Shown here one piece after another: positions 27,721 to 38,403 of a stretch of 64,000 nucleotides of DNA. A model generated the notes under the pieces. The model ran no database searches and had not been told where the DNA came from. It saw only the letters and a list, made by a program, of their open reading frames with translations. The DNA lies in contig NZ_CP147520.1 of assembly GCF_037201975.1 (NCBI RefSeq), forward strand, positions 6,324,001 through 6,388,000, written 5' to 3'. The translations under genes were made by a program, and so were the position numbers. Source of the stretch: Streptomyces sp. TG1A-60. GTDB taxonomy: Bacteria; Actinomycetota; Actinomycetes; Streptomycetales; Streptomycetaceae. Positions within the stretch are counted from its first letter, which is position 1, and each line of letters begins with the position of its first letter.

Positions 27721-28377
27721 TCACCAGCCCCGCGCGTGCCACTCCGGCAGGTGGGGGCGCTCCGCGCCGAGCGTCGTGTCGTCGCCGTGGCCCGGGTAGA
27801 CCCAGGTCTCGTCGGGCAGCACGTCGAAGATCTTCGTCTCCACGTCGTGGATCAGACGGGCGAACGCCTTCGGGTCCTTGCGGGTGTTGCCCACGCCGCC
27901 CGGGAAGAGGCAGTCCCCGGTGAACACATGCGGATGCCCGTGCGGGTCGTCGTAGACCAGGGCGATCGAGCCCGGCGTGTGCCCCACCAGGTGGCGCGCG
28001 GTGAGTTCCACGCGCCCCACCCGGATCGTCTCCCCGTCGTCGACGGGGACGTCGGTCGCCACCGGGATGCCCTCGGCGTCGTCCCGGCCCGCGTGCGTAC
28101 GGGCGCCGGTGGCCGCCACGACCTCGGCGAGCGCCTGCCAGTGGTCGCCGTGCTGATGCGTGGTGACGACGGAGGCGATCCCGTCGTCACCGATCAGGGT
28201 GAGCAGGGTGCCGGCGTCGTTCGCGGCGTCGATCAGCAACTGCTCGTCGGTGGCCCGGCAGCGCAGCAGATACGCGTTGTTGTTCATCGGACCGACCGCG
28301 ACCTTGGAGATCATCAGGTCCGGCAGCTCGTGCACGTCCGCAGGACCGCCGACCTTCACCGCTCCGCTGTACGTCAT
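27721..28377 (-). CDS. Metallo-beta-lactamase-fold hydrolase (glyoxalase II-like)
   Basis: A 218-residue hydrolase with the metal-binding motif THQHGDHWQAL (HxHxDH, residues ~75-85), then HLVGHTPGSIAL, FTGDCLFPGGVGNT and YPGHGDDTTLGAERPHL, covering all five metal-ligand blocks. The pattern is that of hydroxyacylglutathione hydrolase-like proteins. Actinomycetes use mycothiol rather than glutathione, so the natural thioester is uncertain. It is adjacent to and codirectional with the MDMPI-like gene upstream (9-bp gap), which suggests a joint thiol-dependent role. Confidence 0.87.
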   Translation of the reverse strand: MTYSGAVKVGGPADVHELPDLMISKVAVGPMNNNAYLLRCRATDEQLLIDAANDAGTLLTLIGDDGIASVVTTHQHGDHWQALAEVVAATGARTHAGRDDAEGIPVATDVPVDDGETIRVGRVELTARHLVGHTPGSIALVYDDPHGHPHVFTGDCLFPGGVGNTRKDPKAFARLIHDVETKIFDVLPDETWVYPGHGDDTTLGAERPHLPEWHARGW

Positions 28378-28386
28378 GGTGGCAGC

Positions 28387-29115
28387 CTATAGCGGGGGCA
28401 GTGACGGGAGCGCCCCTCCTTCGACGCGCAGCGCGCTGCCGTCGCGGCGCCCCGCGAGCCAGCCGAGGAGGTCGGCCCGGCTGCCGCTGACCGTGAGGTC
28501 GAGGTGGGGCGGCCGGTAGCCGCTGTCGGGCTGCTCTGCGGTGACGCCCTCGACGGCCCCGGTGGGGATCATGCGCCCGTCGTCCTGCTTGATCAGCAGA
28601 GCGGGGACACCAGGGTGGTCGCGGAACCGGTCGGCGAGGAACTTGATCTCGCGCTGGACGAACTCCGCCGGCAGGTCCTCCAGCTCGTATCCGATCCCCA
28701 GGTCCACATGGTGCAGCTCCACCTCGATCCAGCGCCGGAACGGCAGCCGGGACGCCGAATCCGTGACCCCGTTGCGGAGCTCGACGGTGCGGGACCAGTC
28801 CCCGGTGACCGAGGCGGCGTCCTGAAAGCGGCCCGCGCTGTCGCGTATGTCGGCGAGCTGGGCCTGCAGGGGCCGGGGCGCGTCCCGCTCGATGGCGGCG
28901 TCCCGGGCCTCCCCGGAGACGTACATGGGACGCCCTTCGAGGACGTTCACGAGCGCGTCCGCGTTGCGGGCGAGGTGGGCGAGGATGTGACCGCGGGTCC
29001 AGCCGGGCAGCCGTGACGGCTCGGTCACAGCTGCGTTGTCCAGTTCGGCTGCTGCGGTGAGCAGCCGGTCCGTCGCTTCCCGTACAGAGGCCAGGTCACG
29101 TGCGTGATCCATCAT
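28387..29115 (-). CDS. Maleylpyruvate isomerase-family (MDMPI/DinB fold) protein
   Basis: A 242-residue protein with an N-terminal four-helix mycothiol-dependent domain ([20 protein letters not shown], then [20 protein letters not shown], supplying the His/Glu metal ligands) and a C-terminal domain ending [17 protein letters not shown]. Family members couple mycothiol to isomerisation or detoxification. It is the first gene of a pair with the MBL-fold hydrolase. ATG 29115 and ATG 29112 are adjacent and cannot be separated by sequence. Divergent from uvrA. Confidence 0.85.
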   Translation of the reverse strand: MMDHARDLASVREATDRLLTAAAELDNAAVTEPSRLPGWTRGHILAHLARNADALVNVLEGRPMYVSGEARDAAIERDAPRPLQAQLADIRDSAGRFQDAASVTGDWSRTVELRNGVTDSASRLPFRRWIEVELHHVDLGIGYELEDLPAEFVQREIKFLADRFRDHPGVPALLIKQDDGRMIPTGAVEGVTAEQPDSGYRPPHLDLTVSGSRADLLGWLAGRRDGSALRVEGGALPSLPPL

Positions 29116-29338
29116 GACGCCGACCCTAGCCCCGCCACACCTTCGGGTTGAGGAATCCGGCCAGACCCACAAATCGAATGCACGTGCTATATGGTCGGGT
29201 GCGGCGTCGGGCATGCTGGAAGACCCGGGATTGTTGTGGAACGGGGAAACAGGACCGGTGCTGTCAGTGGCTCCCCCTAGTCTGTGGAAGACGGGGCCCA
29301 GGCCCCTGTCACCTCACTCAAGAAAGGTGCGGACCGGC

Positions 29339-32368
<3,030 letters not shown>

Positions 32369-32689
32369 GCCACCGGGGGCACCAGGTCGTGCCAACTCCA
32401 GCGGGACACGGCGGCCTGTGGGAACTCCCCGCGGGCCGCCACCCGTGCCAGGGGTTTTCACAGCGGCCCCCAGCACCTCGGCAGGCGACGTACGCCCCGT
32501 CTCGACGCGGCGAACGTCGCTTGCCGAGGCACTAGTAGTGCTCCGTTAGGTGGTGCTGACCTGCGGCGATTCGACGACGCGGTGGAACGGACACGCCCGA
32601 GCCACGGTGGTTTCCGCAGGTCGTGACCGAGGGCCTGGCGCCGCCAAGGCCCGGCGCCACTCGGTGGGTCCGCACTTGACGAAGCCCTA
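32369..32689. other. 321-bp gap after uvrA containing a long inverted repeat; no gene seen
   Basis: It contains a 16-bp hairpin stem, arms 32476-32491 and 32514-32529, probably the uvrA terminator. The following stretch, starting at TAGTGCTCCGTTAGGTGGTG (about 32534), resembles the end of a Streptomyces insertion sequence, but there is no transposase frame and no partner end in the window, so this is only a suspicion. Confidence 0.4.
32476..32529 (+). terminator. Long hairpin downstream of uvrA
   Basis: Arms CCTCGGCAGGCGACGT and ACGTCGCTTGCCGAGG pair over 16 positions with one G-U, enclosing a 22-nt loop. There is no U-tract, as is usual for actinobacterial terminators. It is followed by CACTAG, which also follows the hairpin after the NarL-type gene near 42096. 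Confidence 0.6.
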
Positions 32690-33604
32690 CTAGAAGTCCT
32701 CGCCCACCTCCGCCGCGTACGGCGGTTCCGCGCCCGCGCGGGAGCAGGTGATCGCCGCGGCGCGGGCGGCGAAGCGCAGCAACCGGGTCCAGTCGTCGGC
32801 GCCGAGAGCCGCGAGGGCTGCGGCGCAGAGGGTGTCCCGGGCCGACAGACCGTGGAGGAGCGCCGCGTTGACCGTGTCCCCGGCGCCGATGGTGTCGACG
32901 ACGTCGGTCTTCTCGCCCGGTACGGAGTGCTCCGCGCCGGCGCGGGTGTGGACGGTCAGACCGTCACCGCCGTGGGTGATCACTACGGCCGAGGGGCCGG
33001 AGCCCAGCCACTGGCGCGGGGCGCCGCCCAGCCACTCCGCGTCCTCCTCGGAGAGCTTGAGCAACGACACCGAGGGCAGCCAGCTCGTGAATCGGGCCCG
33101 GTAGGCGTCCGCGTCGGGGATCAGGCCCGGCCGGATGTTCGGGTCGAGGGCGGTGAACACGCCCTGGGCGGCCGTGGTGTGCAGCAGCTCCTCGTAGGCG
33201 CTCGCGCCCGGTTCCAGGACGAGTGAGCAGGTGCCGAAGGACACGGCCCGGGTGCCCTCGGGGAGCCGGGCGGGGGCCTCGAACAGGCGGTCGGCGCTGC
33301 CCTCGACGTAGAAGGAGTACCGGGCCGAGCCGCCCTCGCCGATCGAGGCCACCGCGAGAGTCGTGGGCTCGGGGCCGCGCTGTACGGGGGTCACGTCCAC
33401 GCCCGCGTCGCGCAGGCCGTCCAGCAGGGCCTCGCCGTAGGCGTCGTACGACACCCGGGAGCAGAAGGCGGTGGGGGAGCCGAGGCGGCCGAGTGCGACG
33501 GCCGTGTTGTAGGGGCCGCCGCCGCGTGCCGGCCGCAGGTCCACGAGCGGCGCCGCGCCCCGGGGGACCAGGTCGATCAGGGCTTCACCGGCGACGACGA
33601 TCAC
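32690..33604 (-). CDS. PfkB-family carbohydrate kinase (fructokinase-like)
   Basis: A 304-residue ribokinase-fold sugar kinase. N-terminal signature GEALIDLVPRG, substrate-binding glycine motif LRPARGGGPYNTAVALGRLG, and C-terminal catalytic signature DTIGAGDTVNAALLHGL, in which the Asp of GAGD is the base. The N-terminal 'EALIDL' with 'GG.P.N.A' is typical of fructokinases and 2-keto-3-deoxygluconate kinases, but substrate is not certain. GTG 33604 follows AAAGGA. The gene is convergent with uvrA and not part of a sugar operon. Confidence 0.85.
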   Translation of the reverse strand: MIVVAGEALIDLVPRGAAPLVDLRPARGGGPYNTAVALGRLGSPTAFCSRVSYDAYGEALLDGLRDAGVDVTPVQRGPEPTTLAVASIGEGGSARYSFYVEGSADRLFEAPARLPEGTRAVSFGTCSLVLEPGASAYEELLHTTAAQGVFTALDPNIRPGLIPDADAYRARFTSWLPSVSLLKLSEEDAEWLGGAPRQWLGSGPSAVVITHGGDGLTVHTRAGAEHSVPGEKTDVVDTIGAGDTVNAALLHGLSARDTLCAAALAALGADDWTRLLRFAARAAAITCSRAGAEPPYAAEVGEDF

Positions 33605-33721
33605 AAGGCGGATCCTTTCTCGGGGCTCTCGGCCGGAAAGTATCGCAAACGCGTGCGTACCACGACGGGCGACCACCTTCGTGACCGGCGAGTCACTCCC
33701 GGTCCCGGTCGATCCGGCCGC

Positions 33722-34687
33722 TCACTCCCAGTCCCACCCGATCCCCACGATCCCCGTCCGCACCCGGGGTTCGACGAGGTGGACCGAGCGGTGCAGGCCG
33801 CTCAGCGGAAGGGTCTGCCGGTGGCCGCGGGGGGCCGCCGCCGAGTGCTGGCTGAAGCGGTGGCAGCGCACGGGCAGGGCCCGTTCGTCGAAGCGCACCT
33901 GGAGGGCGTACTGCCCGCCCGTGGCGCGGAAGCCGCGGACGTACTCGGTGCAGACACCGGCCGTGCCGTCGTCGAAGCCGTAGCGGAAGAGGAACGTGTC
34001 GCCGCTGCGCAGCCGGGTGTCGAAGAGGAGTTCGGCGGCCAGGACCCCGGTGTCGTGGTCCCACCGCACCCGCCCCCTGCGGCAGTTCTCCAGGGCGCGG
34101 ACGGCCATCCGCTCCGGCGCGCAGCCCGGGTCGCCGTGGTGGACGGCCACGTAGCGGTCCACTCCGTCCCGGTGGGCGCGCACGATGTGCTGGGACTCGC
34201 GGCCCAGCAACTCCCGGGACGCGCCGACGCGGACCCGCTCGTGGTGCCCGATGGTGTGCACCCCGCCGTCGAGCGGCACTCCCAGGTCGGTGACAAGCCG
34301 TTTCAGGACTCCGGAGGCATCCACCACGGAGCGGTACGAGCGTCCGGCGGGCCTCCCCGGCCCGGTGTGGTCGTCGGCCCGGACGAGCAGCCGGATCAGC
34401 GACTCGTCAGGGAGCTGGAGGATCTCCTCCAGGGCCCGCACGGCCCGCAGTGACTCGGGGCGCTGCGGGCGCCGGGCGCCCTGCTGCCAGTAACTGAGGC
34501 TGGTGACACCGACCTTGACGCCGTGGCGCGACAGATGGTGCTGTACGCGCTGCAGCGGCAGCCCGCGGGCGGCGATCGCGGCGCGCAGCGCGACATGGAA
34601 GGGGCCGCCCCGCAGGACCGACTCCAACTGCGCCGTGGCGACTTCCGTGACCGTCGCGACGTCCGCGTGCTCTGTGACGTGCCGCAT
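33722..34687 (-). CDS. XRE-like helix-turn-helix protein of unknown role
   Basis: A 321-residue protein. Residues ~30-95 look like a Cro/C1-type HTH: LRAAIAARGLPLQRVQHHLS then VTSLSYWQQGARRPQRPES, where the second helix would read DNA. The remaining ~220 residues match no domain I recognise; they contain RAHRDGVDRYVAVHHGDPG and FLFRYGFDDGTAGVCTEYVR, a predicted mostly beta region. ATG 34687 has AAAGG seven bases upstream. It lies beside the receiver protein and the lipoprotein/kinase unit on the opposite strand to most of it; a regulatory link is plausible but unproven. Confidence 0.7.
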   Translation of the reverse strand: MRHVTEHADVATVTEVATAQLESVLRGGPFHVALRAAIAARGLPLQRVQHHLSRHGVKVGVTSLSYWQQGARRPQRPESLRAVRALEEILQLPDESLIRLLVRADDHTGPGRPAGRSYRSVVDASGVLKRLVTDLGVPLDGGVHTIGHHERVRVGASRELLGRESQHIVRAHRDGVDRYVAVHHGDPGCAPERMAVRALENCRRGRVRWDHDTGVLAAELLFDTRLRSGDTFLFRYGFDDGTAGVCTEYVRGFRATGGQYALQVRFDERALPVRCHRFSQHSAAAPRGHRQTLPLSGLHRSVHLVEPRVRTGIVGIGWDWE

Positions 34688-34900
34688 GCAGGGGCCTTTC
34701 TGTGGAGGAGTGCGCAACGGCCGGTCGGACCGCACGGGCCGACGGGGGCGCCCGTTGGTCGCTCGGGGGCTCTCGGCGGCCGTCCGTCTTCACATCCGTA
34801 CGACGGCGTTCCTCGCCCCGAGTTCCCCGCATTGAAGCGTGTTGACCAAGTCCCGACAACACCTGGTGCGTGACATGGCCGGACACCGTCGCCGAGATCC

Positions 34901-35284
34901 TCAATGGGCCGGGGACCCGTGATCCGGCCCCAGGAGGTCCCGCAGCGCCTGTCCCGAGAGCTTCGACTTGTGAAGAAATCCCCGGGCGGGACTGGCGGCG
35001 ACGAGTTCCCGGATGTCGTCCAGCGGGTGCGTGGAGGTGAGGATGATGACGACGGACGAGGCGGTGCGCGCGAGCCTCGGCGCGAGCTCCAGCCCGCTCT
35101 CGCCGTTGAGATCGATGTCCAACAGGACGAGATCCGGGGTCAGTTCCACGGCCCGCGCGAGCGCTTGCGCACCGGTGGAGGCCACCCCGACGACACGTAT
35201 CCCGTCACGCTCCAGAAGAGTGCGGGCAGCCTCCAGGAACCGGGCACTGTCATCGACGATGAGACAGCGCATGAACATGGTCAC
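34901..35284 (-). CDS. Stand-alone response-regulator receiver domain (CheY-like)
   Basis: A 127-residue single receiver domain without a DNA-binding output. The acidic pair is in MRCLIVDDSARFLEAA, the phospho-accepting Asp is in LVLLDIDLNGESGLEL, the conserved Thr/Ser is in VVIILTSTHPLDD, and the Lys is in GFLHKSKLSGQ. It could act as a phosphate sink, a connector or a partner of the kinase encoded at 38277. GTG 35284 is best placed for a GGGA RBS; ATGs at 35278 and 35272 are alternatives. It is divergent from the lipoprotein operon across two palindromes. Confidence 0.82.
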   Translation of the reverse strand: MTMFMRCLIVDDSARFLEAARTLLERDGIRVVGVASTGAQALARAVELTPDLVLLDIDLNGESGLELAPRLARTASSVVIILTSTHPLDDIRELVAASPARGFLHKSKLSGQALRDLLGPDHGSPAH

Positions 35285-35312
35285 AGCATCCCAAGGTGCT
35301 CAGGGTCGCACA

Positions 35313-35363
35313 TTCCGGCTAGCCGGAAAGTGTCGCCGCCGCCGCATTCCCGTCAGCCGGAAT
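35313..35363. promoter_or_regulatory. Two operator-like palindromes between the receiver gene and the lipoprotein operon
   Basis: TTCCGGCTAGCCGGAA (35313-35328) is a perfect 16-bp palindrome. ATTCCCGTCAGCCGGAAT (35346-35363) is a related imperfect one; the centres are 34 bp apart, close to three helical turns. They lie 28 bp from the receiver start and about 120-170 bp from the lipoprotein start. A third related sequence, TTCCCGCTAGCCGTAA, occurs at 41311 before the NarL-type gene. Probable shared operator; the binding protein is not known. Confidence 0.55.
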
Positions 35364-35482
35364 GTGCTGAAGTCCTCTGCCGGATCAACCGGTTCCCTCT
35401 CACCCGGGGAACCGCACACAGCACGAGGAGTACCATGTCGCTGCCCTGGGGGCCGTGCAGTCCGGTCGAGTGGGGGTGTGCG

Positions 35483-36868
35483 ATGAAGACGCCGCGCCGG
35501 GACCTCGGAAGAAGTCGTGTCCGCCGTGCCCTGTTCGCGGGCGTGGCGGCCGTCGCCATGCTGTTGGCCGGATGCAGCGGTGTCGGAGACGGCCGGGTGG
35601 ACGGAGGGGACAAGGCGCCGGGCGACACGACCTGCGACGGGAAGATCGACGGCACCGCCCACATCACCATGTGGTTCCACGCGGGACAGAGCGGTGAGCT
35701 GAGTACGCTGCGCAGCCAGGTCAAGGAGTTCAACAAGGCCCAGCGGCAGGTCCGGGTCGAACTGGTCACCCTGCCCGAGCAGCGCCCGTACACCGAACTC
35801 GTCCTGTCCGCGGCGGCCAGTGGAGACCTGCCGGACCTGCTCGACTTCGACGGCCCGAACCTCTACAGCTACGCCTGGTCCGGCACGCTCAGGCCGATCG
35901 ACTCCTGCGTGCCCGCGAAGACCCGCGGCGATCTGCTCCCCTCGATCCGCCGCCAGGGCACGTACGACAAGCGGTTGTGGGGCGTGGGCACCTTCGACTC
36001 CGGACTCGGCCTGTACGTACGGCCGTCGGTACTGAAGGAGGCGGGCGTCCGCGTCCCGAAGGGCATCGACGACGCCTGGACCGCCGACGAGTTGACGAAA
36101 ATCCTGCGCAAGCTGCGCACGGTGGGCTACGAGGCGCCGCTCGACCTGAACTTCGTCGACTCGGCACGGCCCGACGAGTGGAACACCTACGCCTTCGCCC
36201 CGGCGGTGTGGTCCGCGGGCGGCGACCTCATCGACCCCGAGGAGTTCCGCGCGGCCGACGGCTTCCTCAACGGCCCGGAGTCCGTCGGGGCGCTCACCAC
36301 CCTGCAGAAGTGGGTGCGGGAGGGGTACGTCGACAAGGGCAAGGACAAGAGCGCGTTCGTCAAGGGCCGCAGCCCCATCTCCTGGATGGGGCACTGGAAG
36401 TACGGCGAGTTCAGCGAGGCGCACCCCGGTGACGTGGCGATCGTGCCGCTGCCCGACTTCGGCACGGGCACCGTCACCGGCATGGGTTCCTGGCAGTGGG
36501 GCATCCCCTCCGGGGACGCCGACGGCGACGCGGTGTGGCGTTTCCTGGAGTACCTGCTGCGGCCGGAGCAGGTGGTCAGGATGAGCCAGGCCAACGGCGC
36601 GATCCCGGCGACGGAAGGGGCCGTGAAGCTCTCCCCGCTGTACGACGAGGACGGCGCGGAGCGGCTGTTCATCGAGCAGCTGCGCAGCGGCGTCGCCCGG
36701 CCCAGGCCGCAGACACCGGCGTACCCGGCGGTCACCAAGGCATTCGCCGCCGCTGTCGCCGAGATCGTCTTCGCGGGGGCCCCGGCCCGGCGGACGCTCG
36801 ACCGGGCGGTCGAGACCATCGACCAGGACCTGGCCGCCCATGACGGCTATCCGAAGAGCGGACCATGA
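35483..36868 (+). CDS. Extracellular solute-binding lipoprotein (sugar ABC type), first of a tandem pair
   Basis: A 461-residue lipoprotein. The lipobox is LLAGC, with Cys31 expected to be lipidated. The mature part is a family-1 solute-binding fold (ITMWFHAGQSGELSTLRSQV, TFDSGLGLYVRPSVLKEAG, GMGSWQWGIPSGDADGDAVW). A CDGKIDG segment supplies a second cysteine. Such proteins deliver sugars to ABC permeases, but no permease or ATPase gene is nearby; the neighbours are a paralogue and a large sensor kinase, which suggests a ligand-sensing role. ATG 35483 has GGGGGTG upstream; ATG 35434 lacks one. It overlaps the next gene by ATGA. Confidence 0.85.
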   Translation: MKTPRRDLGRSRVRRALFAGVAAVAMLLAGCSGVGDGRVDGGDKAPGDTTCDGKIDGTAHITMWFHAGQSGELSTLRSQVKEFNKAQRQVRVELVTLPEQRPYTELVLSAAASGDLPDLLDFDGPNLYSYAWSGTLRPIDSCVPAKTRGDLLPSIRRQGTYDKRLWGVGTFDSGLGLYVRPSVLKEAGVRVPKGIDDAWTADELTKILRKLRTVGYEAPLDLNFVDSARPDEWNTYAFAPAVWSAGGDLIDPEEFRAADGFLNGPESVGALTTLQKWVREGYVDKGKDKSAFVKGRSPISWMGHWKYGEFSEAHPGDVAIVPLPDFGTGTVTGMGSWQWGIPSGDADGDAVWRFLEYLLRPEQVVRMSQANGAIPATEGAVKLSPLYDEDGAERLFIEQLRSGVARPRPQTPAYPAVTKAFAAAVAEIVFAGAPARRTLDRAVETIDQDLAAHDGYPKSGP

Positions 36869-38403
36869 GCCGTGCCACCGGACCCCGGCGCGGCACTCCG
36901 GGGGCGCCCGGCCGCCCCGGCCCTCCGAGGGCACCCCGCCGTAGGCTGCCGGCACTTCTGCTGTGCACGGCCCTGCTGCTCGGAGGCTGCGACACGGGCG
37001 GGGACGGCACCGACAACACCCGGCGGGGCGCCGACGCGACCTGCGACGGGCGGATCGACGCCCCCACGCAGATCACCATGTGGTTCCACACACCGGCGGC
37101 GCGCGGCGAACTGGAGGCCGTGCGCGCCCAGGTGAGCGCCTTCAACACGTCCCAGGACGAGGTGCGGGTCCGACTGGTCCGGCTCCCGGAGGGAGACTAC
37201 GGCGACCTCGTCCGCACGGCGGCCGACGACGGCGAACTGCCCGACCTGCTCGACTTCGACGCCCCGAAGCTGTTCAGCCACGCCTGGGCGGGCGACCTCC
37301 GGCCGATCGACTCCTGCGTACCCGAGGCCCTGCGGGCGGACCTGCTCCCCTCCGTCCTCGAACAGGGCACCTACCGGGGCAGGCTGTGGGGCCTCGGCAC
37401 GTTCGACTCCGGACTCGGCCTGTACGTACGGCCGTCGGTGCTCAGGAAAGCGGGCGTGCGCGTTCCGAAGGGCACCGGCGACGCCTGGACCGCCGAGGAG
37501 TTCACCGGCATCCTGAAGAAGCTGCGCGCCCTGGGCTACGAGAGGCCGCTGGACCTCCAGCTGACGTGGGCCGGCACCGAATGGGGAACGTACGGGTTCG
37601 CCCCGGCCGTGTGGTCGGCGGGCGGTGACCTGATCGAACGCCCCACCTACCGAACGGCCGACGGAGTGCTCAACGGGCCGCAGTCGGTCAAGGCGCTGAC
37701 GACGCTGCAGGGCTGGGCGAAGGCGGGATACGTGGACGAGAACAAGGACTTCGACGCCTTCCAGAAGGGCCGGAGCCCCGTGTCCTGGACCGGCCACTGG
37801 TGGCTCCGGCGCTACACCGAGGCCCACCCGGACGACGTCGCGCTCGTGCCGCTGCCCGACTTCGGCACGGGCCCCGCCACCGGGATGGGTTCCTGGCAGT
37901 GGGGCATCCCCGCGGGAGCGGCCGACGGCGACGCCGTCTGGCGGTTCCTCGCCTTCCTGCTGCGCCCCGACGAGATCCTGCGGCTGACCGACGCCAACGG
38001 TGGGATACCCGCCACGGGCACCGCGATCGAACGTACCGAGGCGTTCGCCGACGACGGCCCCGGACGGCTCTACATCGAACAGTTGCGCAACGGGACCGCC
38101 CGCCCCCGGCCGCAGACCCCCGCCTACCCGGCGATCACCGAGGCCTTCGCCCGCGCGTTCGAGAAGATCATGCGGGGTGCGGCCGTCAAGCCCGCCCTGG
38201 ACGAGGCGGTGCGCGCCGTCGACAAAAACCTCGCCGACCACGGCCACTACCCCCGACCGGGCCGTGAGGCCCGGCCGTGCTCCGCCCACCGTCCCGCGAC
38301 CGAGGCGCCGCCCCGCGCCCGGCCATGGCGAGATTCCGCCGCCGCACGGCGGACGCCGACACCGCCCCGTTCCTGGCCCGGCTTCGCGTCGGCCCCAAGC
38401 TGA
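36865..38403 (+). CDS. Second, paralogous solute-binding lipoprotein; 3' end probably frameshifted
   Basis: The ATG at 36865 overlaps the stop of the first lipoprotein (ATGA). Lipobox LLLGGC with Cys42. It shares long identical blocks with its neighbour (TFDSGLGLYVRPSVL, GMGSWQWGIP, ARPRPQTPAYPA), so the pair arose by tandem duplication. As given, the frame runs 45 residues past the paralogue's end and overlaps the kinase gene. In the other frame the tail reads YPPTGP and stops at 38267, exactly where the paralogue ends with YPKSGP. One missing C in the run at 38250-38254 explains this. The true end is then 38267. Confidence 0.8.
   Translation: MSRATGPRRGTPGAPGRPGPPRAPRRRLPALLLCTALLLGGCDTGGDGTDNTRRGADATCDGRIDAPTQITMWFHTPAARGELEAVRAQVSAFNTSQDEVRVRLVRLPEGDYGDLVRTAADDGELPDLLDFDAPKLFSHAWAGDLRPIDSCVPEALRADLLPSVLEQGTYRGRLWGLGTFDSGLGLYVRPSVLRKAGVRVPKGTGDAWTAEEFTGILKKLRALGYERPLDLQLTWAGTEWGTYGFAPAVWSAGGDLIERPTYRTADGVLNGPQSVKALTTLQGWAKAGYVDENKDFDAFQKGRSPVSWTGHWWLRRYTEAHPDDVALVPLPDFGTGPATGMGSWQWGIPAGAADGDAVWRFLAFLLRPDEILRLTDANGGIPATGTAIERTEAFADDGPGRLYIEQLRNGTARPRPQTPAYPAITEAFARAFEKIMRGAAVKPALDEAVRAVDKNLADHGHYPRPGREARPCSAHRPATEAPPRARPWRDSAAARRTPTPPRSWPGFASAPS

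Noticed and set aside
29160..29200. Possible LexA/SOS box before uvrA (TCGAATGCACGTGCTA)
   Set aside because: Only partial match to the actinobacterial TCGAAC-N4-GTTCGA pattern; the right half does not fit.
32534..32689. Possible insertion-sequence end (TAGTGCTCCGTTAGGTGGTG)
   Set aside because: No partner end, target duplication or transposase fragment was seen, so it is mentioned only as part of the gap.
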